Shown here: piece after piece, positions 34,103-41,496 of the stretch
Numbering within the stretch: position 1 is the first letter of the stretch
Layout: each line of letters starts with the position of its first letter
From: CAG-791 sp045130475
GTDB lineage: Bacteria; Bacillota; Clostridia; Lachnospirales; Lachnospiraceae
Length of the DNA stretch: 64,000 bases
Direction: 5' to 3'
Assembly (NCBI GenBank): GCA_045130475.1
Contig: JBGUPU010000041.1
Span: 1-64,000, forward strand
Translations under genes and position numbers: made by a program
The notes under the pieces: model-generated
Seen by the model: the letters and a program-made list of their open reading frames with translations, nothing else
Told to the model about the DNA's origin: nothing
Database searches by the model: none

Positions 34103-34153
34103 AAAACACCGCACCCGGGGCCGCTGACAGGCCGTACGGATGCGGTGTTTTCA
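34103..34153 (+). terminator. Rho-independent terminator
   Basis: AAAACACCGCA (34103-34113) pairs with TGCGGTGTTTT (34141-34151). It ends the DAC-like/cytidylate-kinase-like unit. Confidence 0.82.
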
Positions 34154-34296
34154 ATAGTCGTTAATAGCAGGGTAAATAGTACGTAAATAGTACAAAAACC
34201 TATGCACTTCAGCTATATGCATTTGTGCTAAAATAGTAGTTTGAACAAACGATGTGCCCTGCTCATAGAAGCGGAAAGGAGAAAGGTGAAAACTAC

Positions 34297-35574
34297 ATGA
34301 AAACAGTCAAATTCTTTTACGCACATACAACACAGGACCTGCAGGTTCCGGACGATACACCTGTCCTGACCAGCAAAGTGGATCAGCTTACCAGTGACCG
34401 GACAGGAATTGAAATCGTCCGGGAGGCGATGGAGAACCCCATCGACAGCCCGCGTCTGAGTGAGCTCGCGAAAGGAAAGGATGACTGCGTTATCATTATC
34501 AGTGACCACACCAGACCTGTCCCCAGCAGGGACATTCTCCCCAATATGATCCGCGAGCTGCGCGAAGGCAGCCCCGATATCAAGATCACTCTGCTGGTCT
34601 CCACCGGCTTCCACCGTCCCACGACGATCGAGGAGTTCAGAAACAAGCTCGGCGATGAACTCTTTGAAGAATTCAAGGACAATATTGTCGTCCATGACGC
34701 ACATGATCCTTCCAGAAACGTCAAAGTGGGTTCCCTGCCCAGCGGTCCCGACTGCATCATTGATAAAGTGGCCATGGAAACACAGCTTCTGGTTTCGGAA
34801 GGCTTCATCGAGCCCCATTTCTTCGCAGGCTTCTCCGGCGGACGCAAGAGTATCCTTCCCGGAGTGGCGGACGCGGTCACGGTCATGGGCAACCACTGCT
34901 CCAAGTTCATCGACAGCCCCTATTCCCGCACCGGAATCCTGGACCACAACCCTATGCACGAGGATATGCTGGCGGCCGCAAGGATGGCAAAGCTGGCCTA
35001 TATCGTCAATGTTGTCATCGATGAGGAAAAGAAGACTGTGGCGGCCTTTGCAGGAAACTTTGAGACCGCGCACCGCAGGGGCTGCGATTTCATCGCGGAT
35101 TATGTGTGCGTAAAGCCCGCCTATGCGGATATCGTCATCACCACCAACGGCGGTTATCCGCTGGATCAGAACGCCTATCAGTCGCCCAAAGGCATGACCG
35201 CAGGCGAGGCGACCGCAAAGGACGGCGCCGTCATCATCATGCTTGCTTCCTGCTCGGACGGCACAGGCGGTGATTTCTTCTATCACATCATCGCGGATGA
35301 GCCCGATATCGAGACCGCTTATCAGAAATTCCTGGCGACGCCCCAGGAAGAGACCGCTCCCGACCAGTGGTGCAGCCAGATCCTTGCCAGGATCGTGCGC
35401 AAATACAAAGTCATCTTTGTTGCCAACGAGGATCAGAAGGAGATGATCGAGGGCCTGAAAATGGAGTATGCTCCCAGCCTCGAAGCCGCTTACAAGCGCG
35501 CCAGAGAGATCAAAGGAGAGGATGCCTCTCTGACCTGCATCCCCAACGGCATCTCTGTCGTCGTCAGGGAATGA
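34297..35574 (+). CDS. LarA-family nickel-pincer racemase-like enzyme
   Basis: A 425-residue LarA homolog, the family of lactate racemase that uses a nickel-pincer nucleotide cofactor. Conserved pieces are SDHTRPVP (about 69-76), STGFHRPTT (His near 106), HDAHDPS, and EPHFFAGFSGGRKSILPG (cofactor lysine near 186), with matching length. LarA interconverts L- and D-lactate; relatives racemise other 2-hydroxy acids. The cofactor genes larB, larC and larE are not in this window. The LUD-type lactate dehydrogenase lies 12 kb away. ATG 34297 follows AAAGGAGAAAGG. Confidence 0.8.
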   Translation: MKTVKFFYAHTTQDLQVPDDTPVLTSKVDQLTSDRTGIEIVREAMENPIDSPRLSELAKGKDDCVIIISDHTRPVPSRDILPNMIRELREGSPDIKITLLVSTGFHRPTTIEEFRNKLGDELFEEFKDNIVVHDAHDPSRNVKVGSLPSGPDCIIDKVAMETQLLVSEGFIEPHFFAGFSGGRKSILPGVADAVTVMGNHCSKFIDSPYSRTGILDHNPMHEDMLAAARMAKLAYIVNVVIDEEKKTVAAFAGNFETAHRRGCDFIADYVCVKPAYADIVITTNGGYPLDQNAYQSPKGMTAGEATAKDGAVIIMLASCSDGTGGDFFYHIIADEPDIETAYQKFLATPQEETAPDQWCSQILARIVRKYKVIFVANEDQKEMIEGLKMEYAPSLEAAYKRAREIKGEDASLTCIPNGISVVVRE

Positions 35575-35683
35575 TCTTCCGCGGCCGGGCCAGTCTCTGC
35601 TGCAGTTCCTCTGAAAAACACGGGACTTAAAAATGATTCCGTGATACAATGGGAAGAACATTTTTTTCACGGGAGATGGTGAT

Positions 35684-36196
35684 ATGGCCAGAGTGTCGAC
35701 AAAAGAAAACAAAAATATTTATTTTAGGAGCAGAGAGGAGCGCGGTCTTACCCGCGAAGAGGCCAGTGAGGTGCTGGGCGGCCTGACTGCGGACCGGATT
35801 GAAAAGATAGAAAATGAGCGGTCGCTTCCGCATCCGGATGAGGTCCTGGTGATGGCGGAAGGCTACAAAGCCCCTCATCTGTGCAATTACTATTGTGCCA
35901 ATGAGTGCCCGATCGGGCAGCAGTATGTGCCCGAGATCCAGGTCAAGGACCTGTCCAGGATCGTTCTGGAGATGCTGGCTTCGCTCAACACGGCTCATAA
36001 GCTGAAAGACCGTCTGATCGAAATCACTGCGGACGGTGAGATCCAAGAGGAAGAGATAGAGGATTTCGTGCAGATCCAGGATACACTGGAGAAGATCTCT
36101 ATCACGGTGGAGACGCTTCAGCTGTGGTCGGAGCAGATGCTCGCCGACGGGAAGATCGATCGTGCGCTCTACGAAAAGCACAGAGCAAGGTCTTAA
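35684..36196 (+). CDS. XRE-type helix-turn-helix protein with cysteine motif
   Basis: A 170-residue protein: N-terminal helix-turn-helix (about residues 12-65: SREERGLTREEASEVLGGL, then IEKIENERSLPHPDE), a cysteine-rich turn CNYYCANECPIG near residue 68 that could bind metal, and a C-terminal helical part likely to be a coiled coil. It is a known Lachnospiraceae-type regulator-like protein of unknown target. Ribosome binding site GGGAGATGGTGAT precedes the ATG. A terminator follows. Confidence 0.75.
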   Translation: MARVSTKENKNIYFRSREERGLTREEASEVLGGLTADRIEKIENERSLPHPDEVLVMAEGYKAPHLCNYYCANECPIGQQYVPEIQVKDLSRIVLEMLASLNTAHKLKDRLIEITADGEIQEEEIEDFVQIQDTLEKISITVETLQLWSEQMLADGKIDRALYEKHRARS

Positions 36197-36235
36197 AGAC
36201 AATAGTGCCCCTGGCGGGCATGGATTTGCAGGAAC

Positions 36236-36270
36236 AGACCGGGCGGCGGGAAGCTGCCCGGTCTTTTTTG
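36236..36270 (+). terminator. Rho-independent terminator
   Basis: GACCGGGC (36237-36244) pairs with GCCCGGTC (36256-36263), followed by six T residues. Confidence 0.85.
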
Positions 36271-36420
36271 CCTTTTTCGCTGTTTTTGCAAAGATAAGGG
36301 GTGGTTTTTCTCCAATCCTGCGGTTTCGTAAACCGTCCCGGAGTATTAAGATGTCTTCAGTACAGAAAAACGCGGGTTTGCATGAAACAGCTGCAGAAAC
36401 AGACAGCTGAGGGAAGGATC

Positions 36421-36582
36421 ATGACAGTTAAAAACAGAATCCTTGCGATCCGGCTTTCGGAGAAGCTCGATAAAAACACTGCCTACTCACAGCAGCTCGG
36501 AGTAAAGACGCAGCTGCGGAAATGCAGATCTATACAAGGCGGAAATACGGGTCAACCGTTGAAGAAAGGTGAAAGACAATGA
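36421..36582 (+). CDS. Small protein with an ILAIRLSEKL segment
   Basis: A 53-residue basic protein beginning MTVKNRILAIRLSEKLDKN. It resembles short Lachnospiraceae proteins with the same opening that have no assigned function. GGGAAGGATC precedes the ATG. Its TGA overlaps the next gene start (ATGA, 36579-36582). Confidence 0.5.
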   Translation: MTVKNRILAIRLSEKLDKNTAYSQQLGVKTQLRKCRSIQGGNTGQPLKKGERQ

Positions 36583-36794
36583 TTACACTGTTTGCAATTT
36601 TACTTTTTGTTTTGTTTATGAAGGTGGTCGGTTTTATTTTTGGAATCGGCTTCAGGGCTCTTGGCTGGCTGATCAGCGGCCTGGGATTTATCCTGTCGGT
36701 GATCCTGGCAGTTACCGTATTCGGAGTTGTATTCTATCTGCTGCCGGTCGCCCTGATCATCGGAGTAATCATGATCGCCTGCAGGCCTGTATAA
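36579..36794 (+). CDS. Small three-helix membrane protein
   Basis: A 71-residue, almost wholly hydrophobic protein with about three membrane segments (residues 3-22, 27-44 and 47-67) and a short CRPV tail. It is coupled by a 4-base overlap to the small basic protein before it. No family is recognised. Confidence 0.6.
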   Translation: MITLFAILLFVLFMKVVGFIFGIGFRALGWLISGLGFILSVILAVTVFGVVFYLLPVALIIGVIMIACRPV

Positions 36795-36864
36795 AGCCCG
36801 CTCTGGAATGTGTACAACAATCTCGCATATAAATTCTCCTTTACTGTCAATTTACAACCAACCA

Positions 36865-36919
36865 TCAAGAAGAGCGGCAGCCCGGCTGAAACGATCGGCC
36901 GGGCTGCTGCTCTTCTTGA
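36865..36919 (+). terminator. 22-bp hairpin after the small membrane protein
   Basis: Bases 36865-36886 pair with 36898-36919 along 22 bp with one mismatch. The T-run after it is weak (CTATGCAGCTTT), so it may be a terminator or an RNA-stabilising hairpin. Confidence 0.55.
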
Positions 36920-36986
36920 CTATGCAGCTTTCCCTATCTATAATTTTGATTCGGCAATTGAATTAAGAATCCGTCGGGAGGCAGAC

Positions 36987-37388
36987 ATGAAAACGATACG
37001 AGTGACGGCCGCAGTGATCCGCAGGGACGGCTGTGTATTTGCGACAGCCAGGGGATACGGCGAGTACAAAGGCGGCTGGGAATTTCCCGGCGGCAAGATC
37101 GAACCGGGTGAGACGCCGCAGCAGGCGCTGGCGCGGGAGATCCGCGAAGAGCTGGATACTGAGATTCTGGTGGGGGATCTCATTGATACAATAGAATATG
37201 ATTATCCGACCTTTCATCTTTCGATGGACTGTTTCTGGTGCACCATCCGCAAAGGGAGCCTCACACTGAGGGAGGCGGAAGCGGCCGGATGGCTCACGGC
37301 AGAGACCCTGGACAGCGTGGACTGGCTGCCCGCGGACCGGGGCCTGATCGGGAAGATAAAAAGGGAACTGCTGTCTTTAGATGCTTAG
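36987..37388 (+). CDS. MutT-type Nudix hydrolase
   Basis: A 133-residue Nudix hydrolase of the (deoxy)nucleoside-triphosphate pyrophosphohydrolase type. The Nudix box runs GKIEPGETPQQA then LAREIREELDTEI, with the usual G-x5-E-x7-REUxEE pattern near residues 38-60. WLPADR near the C-terminus fits the MutT/CTP-pyrophosphohydrolase branch. It could clean oxidised nucleotides such as 8-oxo-dGTP. ATG 36987 follows GGGAGGCAGAC; the earlier in-frame start lies before the 22-bp hairpin. It is next to the rhomboid gene (29-base gap). Confidence 0.88.
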   Translation: MKTIRVTAAVIRRDGCVFATARGYGEYKGGWEFPGGKIEPGETPQQALAREIREELDTEILVGDLIDTIEYDYPTFHLSMDCFWCTIRKGSLTLREAEAAGWLTAETLDSVDWLPADRGLIGKIKRELLSLDA

Positions 37389-37416
37389 AAGGCAGGCAGG
37401 AAAGGACGGGAGTAAA

Positions 37417-37977
37417 ATGCGTATATCAGTAACAGATATTCTGATAGGGATCAATATTCTTGTTTTCGCGGCGGAGAGTCTGGCAGGAGGGTCGCTGAAC
37501 AAGGAGACGGCACTGAAGTTCGGTGCCATGTATACTCCTTACATTCAGAAGGGGGAGTGGTACAGGATGTTTACATCCATGTTCCTGCACTTCGGATTCC
37601 TGCATCTTATCTGCAATATGTATTCTCTCTACAATCTGGGGCCCGGGCTGGAGCATTTTCTGGGCCTGCCCCTGTTTCTCGTGCTGTATGTCGTTTCCGG
37701 TCTCTCGGGAAATATTCTCAGCTATGTGATGGAGATCCGGAGCGGCCGCAGAAACCTTTCAGCAGGTGCTTCCGGTGCGATCTTCGGTCTGCTGGGAGCT
37801 TATCTGCTCTTTGCCGTCCTGCCCGGATACGGCGGAGTCTCCCTGTACGGGATCCTGCGTGTCCTTGCGATCAATGCCGTCTATACCATGTCCAATCGCA
37901 GCATCAATGCCATGGCCCATCTGGGCGGTCTGATCGGCGGAATCCTCACTACTTTGATTTTCCTGCTGATCCTATGA
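37417..37977 (+). CDS. Rhomboid-family intramembrane serine protease
   Basis: A 186-residue membrane protease with six hydrophobic segments. The active site is GASGAIFGLLG (Ser in GASG near residue 122) with the partner His in MAHLGGLIGG near residue 168; an early segment carries FLHFGFLHLICNMYSLYNLG. Rhomboids cut membrane proteins inside the bilayer; the substrate is unknown. ATG 37417 was chosen because GGACGGGAG lies before it; ATG 37381 would overlap the Nudix gene. Confidence 0.88.
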   Translation: MRISVTDILIGINILVFAAESLAGGSLNKETALKFGAMYTPYIQKGEWYRMFTSMFLHFGFLHLICNMYSLYNLGPGLEHFLGLPLFLVLYVVSGLSGNILSYVMEIRSGRRNLSAGASGAIFGLLGAYLLFAVLPGYGGVSLYGILRVLAINAVYTMSNRSINAMAHLGGLIGGILTTLIFLLIL

Positions 37978-38022
37978 TGATCCTATGATGATCAGCAGGC
38001 TGCTGCCGGCCCGCCCGGTTTC

Positions 38023-39291
38023 CTATTGGATGAGTACGGCCTGCTTGTAGAGGGCGTTATATCTGCTGCGGAAGAGGTCCAGATCGTACAGGCGGATCTT
38101 GCCGCCGTTGGGATCGGCAGCCTTTACCTTGCCGTTGACAAATCCCAGCAGGACCAGGCAGTGTTCCGGGGAAATCCAGGTGAGTTTTTTGCCGTTGACG
38201 GTCCATGTTGCGCTGTTATAGGGCTTCTTGCAGTCCACGGTGCTCCAGACCAGGACCGGGATATTGGCGTTGGTGAAGGCGGAAAGTGCAGTGAGCTCTC
38301 TGCCGGAAATATCGACAGCCTGCATTTTGGATTTCTGAGCGCTCAGATATTTGTTTGCGGTCTTCACGATGACGGGGGCATAGCAGCCGCGGGACCAGCT
38401 GTTGCGGGGGTCTCCCACAAAGGCTTTGCGGAAATCCGTGCTGCCTACAGGACCCTTGGGCAGGTAATTGTTGGAGAGATCAAGCTTGTCTGCGGGAAAA
38501 CCGTAGTAATTGAGCACCATGGTCAGCGAAGTGACCTCACAGCCTGTGGGGAGATCGGGGAGCTGATTGAGGACTTTAAAATCTGCCAGTTTCCGTGCGG
38601 GGGTCTGTTTTGCGGTGTCTTTCACCGTCCCGACAAGCTTCCCCTTGGAATCGAACTTGTAAGTCTTGCTTCCGATCTTCTGGATTCCTGTTAACAGTGC
38701 ACCGTATTTTTTCTTCTTGTTGCAGCTGGCGTAATATTTGCTGCCGCCGGCTTTGAACCAGCCGGTGACCATATGGCCCTTCTTGTCAAAATAGTAGCGG
38801 TTTCCGGAATATTTCTGAAAGCCTGTGGAAACAGCACCGGGGCAGCGTTTGGATGCCGGATCGAGAAAATAATAGAATCCTTTGATATTGACGATGCCGG
38901 TCAGGATCTGTCCGCAGCCTTTGGCTCCCTTGACATAGCTGGCAAACCAGGTCTTGCCTTTGACAGTGAAAAATCCCAGCTTCAGGTTTCCCTTGTGATT
39001 AAAATAGTAGTATTTTCCCTGATATTTGACGAAACCGGTCTTGTATTTGCCGTTTGATCCTTTGAGGCGGAGATGGCTGCCGACTTTTTTCCAGGAGGCA
39101 GCGGATGCGCCGGTCTGAACAGGCGCCGTGCGGCTTTCATCGATGAGTGAACTCTCTGCCCCTGTGACGCCGGTGCGTTCCGCGGCCGCGGCGGAGACAG
39201 GCAGTATACCTGTCACAAGCAGGAAAATCAGCAGGAAGGCGAGCTTTTTCATGATCCGGTTGGCGGGAATGATTTTTTTAGTATAATACAT
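38023..39291 (-). CDS. Secreted C39-like peptidase with choline-binding-type repeats
   Basis: A 422-residue secreted protein. After a signal peptide (LAFLLIFLLVTGILPVSAA) come about six cell-wall-binding-like repeats with Tyr/Gly/Lys, such as KYYYFNHKGNLKLGFF (residues 70-210), then a C39_2-type papain-like domain: LNQLPDLPTGCEVTSLTMVL (active-site Cys), YGFPADKL, and SPEHCLVLLGF (His) with DPNGG. It may process peptides at the cell surface. The start is uncertain: MYYTKK (39291) or MKKLAF (39252); neither has a good ribosome binding site. Confidence 0.8.
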   Translation of the reverse strand: MYYTKKIIPANRIMKKLAFLLIFLLVTGILPVSAAAAERTGVTGAESSLIDESRTAPVQTGASAASWKKVGSHLRLKGSNGKYKTGFVKYQGKYYYFNHKGNLKLGFFTVKGKTWFASYVKGAKGCGQILTGIVNIKGFYYFLDPASKRCPGAVSTGFQKYSGNRYYFDKKGHMVTGWFKAGGSKYYASCNKKKKYGALLTGIQKIGSKTYKFDSKGKLVGTVKDTAKQTPARKLADFKVLNQLPDLPTGCEVTSLTMVLNYYGFPADKLDLSNNYLPKGPVGSTDFRKAFVGDPRNSWSRGCYAPVIVKTANKYLSAQKSKMQAVDISGRELTALSAFTNANIPVLVWSTVDCKKPYNSATWTVNGKKLTWISPEHCLVLLGFVNGKVKAADPNGGKIRLYDLDLFRSRYNALYKQAVLIQ

Positions 39292-39384
39292 ATTGATTCT
39301 ATTCTCTTGATCTCGTGTTTGGGGGATGGGTACTTACAAATCTATTCTATCAGACTATTTTACCAGAAACGGGGACGAACGGAT

Positions 39385-40560
39385 ATGGAATATTTGTTTT
39401 ATGGAAACGAAAATGCGTGTATCACGGCGGTCAGTCAGGAATATCCCGGGGTCCGCACGCCGAAAGATCTCTATGATGTGCTCTCCGGTGTCTGGTGTGA
39501 ATATACCTGCGCCCCCCGGCTGCGCGACGGGTACAGCAAAAGTCACAGAACCAGCGGCCAGTGCTCGATCACGGCCTTCCTGGTGCAGGATATATTCGGC
39601 GGCAGGGTGTACGGCGTTCCCAGAGAGGGAGGAACCTTCCACTGTTACAATGATGTTGACGGACATGTCTTTGATATTACGAGTGAACAGTTCGGCGACG
39701 AGAAGCTCTGCTACGAAGGAAATCCCGAGCAGTTCAGGGAAGTGCATTTTGCAAAGAGGGAAAAGTTCGAGAGATATACCTATCTCTGCAGAGCCCTTAA
39801 ACGCGCCTGCGGCGTAAAGCCCGACTACAGACATATCTTTTTCGACCTGGACGGGACCCTGACGCAGTCGGAGTTCGGCATTGTGGATTCAGTCATCTAT
39901 GCGCTGAAAAAATTCGGCATTGAGGGGCAGGACCGCGACGAACTGAAAAAATTCATCGGGCCCGCCCTGTTTGAATCCTTTCAGAAATTTTATCATTTCA
40001 ATAAGGAAGATGCGGACCGGGCAGTGGTCTATTACCGGGAAAACTACGAGCAGGAGGGAATCTACAGGGCGCCTCTCTACGACGGGGTCGAAAAGATGCT
40101 GCAGGACCTGAAGGAAAAGGGCAGAAAGCTCTATGTCGTCACGGCAAAGCCCCAGGAAATGGCGGAGAAGGTTCTGCGCCACAACGGCATAGACAGTTAT
40201 TTTGAGACGGTTGTCGGTCCGGACCGTTCCGCCAGGCAGACAGACAAGGCTTCTCTCATCCGACGCGCCATGCAGTATATCGCGGAGGCGGAAGAAGGGG
40301 AGGCCCCGCAGCCCAAGGTAGCAGCCTGTACACAAGGGCAGGCCTGTCAGACTGCGGATCAGGGGAGAATACAGGAGATTGCAGCCCATTCTCTCATGGT
40401 CGGCGACAGGCACTATGATATGGAGGGAGCCATGCAGGCCGGCGTGGATTCCCTGGGAGTCCTCTACGGATACGGAGACCGGCAGGAGCTGTGCCGGGCC
40501 GGCGCAGCATTTATGGCCGGATCCCCTGCGGAGGCCGCGGAACTGATCGGTAGAATGTGA
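39385..40560 (+). CDS. YunG-like domain fused to HAD phosphatase
   Basis: A 391-residue fusion. The N-terminal 145 residues match YunG-type proteins (TSGQCSITAFLVQDIFGG, GGTFHCYNDVDGHVFDIT), of unknown function. The C-terminal part is a HAD hydrolase of the phosphoglycolate-phosphatase type: FFDLDGTLTQSEFG (motif I near residue 153), VVTAKPQEM, and MVGDRHYDMEGA (motif IV near residue 340), with a 25-residue low-complexity insert (EEGEAPQPKVAACTQGQA) before it. The fusion is unusual. ATG 39385 was chosen since it begins the YunG-like homology. Confidence 0.82.
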   Translation: MEYLFYGNENACITAVSQEYPGVRTPKDLYDVLSGVWCEYTCAPRLRDGYSKSHRTSGQCSITAFLVQDIFGGRVYGVPREGGTFHCYNDVDGHVFDITSEQFGDEKLCYEGNPEQFREVHFAKREKFERYTYLCRALKRACGVKPDYRHIFFDLDGTLTQSEFGIVDSVIYALKKFGIEGQDRDELKKFIGPALFESFQKFYHFNKEDADRAVVYYRENYEQEGIYRAPLYDGVEKMLQDLKEKGRKLYVVTAKPQEMAEKVLRHNGIDSYFETVVGPDRSARQTDKASLIRRAMQYIAEAEEGEAPQPKVAACTQGQACQTADQGRIQEIAAHSLMVGDRHYDMEGAMQAGVDSLGVLYGYGDRQELCRAGAAFMAGSPAEAAELIGRM

Positions 40561-40583
40561 TGGAAACAAACAGGAGGATGGAT

Positions 40584-41090
40584 GTGAGTACACAGTGCAG
40601 GATCGCGGGTACGGTCCGCCATTCCAGTGTGGACGGCCCCGGTGTACGTTATGTAGTGTTTTTTCAGGGATGCCCCCATCATTGTCCCGGCTGTCAGAAC
40701 CCGGAGACCTGGGATCCGGCAGGGGGAGAGGAGACCACCGCGGAGGAACTGGCGCAGGAAATGCGCGCAACACGCTATCTTGACGGCATCACGCTCTCGG
40801 GAGGCGATCCGCTCCTGCAGCCCGCTGCAGTGATCACCATGGCCGACGCTGCGCACGAGAAGGGCCTTTCCGTCTGGTGTTACACGGGCTGGACCTTCGA
40901 GGCTCTTTTGCAGGGGGCGGCCGGAGAGACTGCCCTGGAGGCGCTGCGTCATATCGATGTCCTGGTAGACGGCCCCTTTGTGCAGGAACTGCTTTCCAAA
41001 GAGCATATTTTCCGCGGCAGCAGCAACCAGCGCCTGATCGATGTGCCGGCAAGCCTTGCGGCCGGGGCGGCTGTCGAGGCAGGAATCTGA
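40584..41090 (+). CDS. nrdG: Anaerobic ribonucleotide reductase activase
   Basis: A radical SAM activating enzyme that forms the glycyl radical on NrdD. The iron-sulfur motif is CPHHCPGCQ (CxxxCxxC, about residues 27-34), preceded by DGPGVRYVVFFQG and followed by NPETWD, as in NrdG. Later TLSGGDPLLQP and CYTGW support the call. Start: GTG 40584 fits AGGAGG at 40571-40576; ATG at 40560 would overlap the previous stop. It precedes nrdD, the reverse of the usual E. coli order, and a terminator lies between them. Confidence 0.9.
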   Translation: MSTQCRIAGTVRHSSVDGPGVRYVVFFQGCPHHCPGCQNPETWDPAGGEETTAEELAQEMRATRYLDGITLSGGDPLLQPAAVITMADAAHEKGLSVWCYTGWTFEALLQGAAGETALEALRHIDVLVDGPFVQELLSKEHIFRGSSNQRLIDVPASLAAGAAVEAGI

Positions 41091-41162
41091 TCCCTGAGGG
41101 GCCGGAGAGAGGCCCTCATGGATGTTAGTATTTCAAAACTGTCAAACAAATCTGTCAAAAGG

Positions 41163-41213
41163 CAGGGAAGTATCAGAGAGAAAAGGACTTCTTTGATACT
41201 TTCCTGTTTTTTT
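41163..41213 (+). terminator. Terminator between nrdG and nrdD
   Basis: CAGGGAAGTATCA (41163-41175) pairs with TGATACTTTCCTG (41194-41206), then seven T residues. It separates nrdG from the nrdD promoter. Confidence 0.85.
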
Positions 41214-41228
41214 GCGCTCACAAACTAC

Positions 41229-41280
41229 ATACAATATATTGTATTTTGGTATTGCATTCTGACCTAAATATGGGTATAGT
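41229..41280 (+). promoter_or_regulatory. nrdD promoter with two NrdR boxes
   Basis: ATACAATATATTGTAT (41229-41244) is a perfect palindrome that matches the NrdR box at 14 of 16 positions. A degenerate partner, ACCTAAATATGGGT (41262-41275), has its centre exactly 32 bp away, the usual spacing of paired boxes. TTGCAT (41252-41257) and TATAGT (41275-41280) with a 17-base spacer form the promoter between and over them. NrdR repression of ribonucleotide reductase is known. The following 5' leader (to 41496) is about 210 bases and carries a 17-base direct repeat (TGATTACAGATYCAAAA) near 41429; nothing else is recognised in it. Confidence 0.75.
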
Positions 41281-41496
41281 AGTAGTGCACGCGAAAAAGG
41301 GGCTCTTTTTTGCCCTGTCTTTGGCCTTCCGGTGGCAGCGAAAATGCCGGCAGGTCCCCGCAGATGCAGTAAAGAACATAGACTGCAGGATTTCTATTTT
41401 CACATAGCTGATATAGATTGAGTGTTTTGATTACAGATTCAAAATGATTACAGATCCAAAATATTGTACAGACTGTACGGACAGAAAGGGAGAGAG

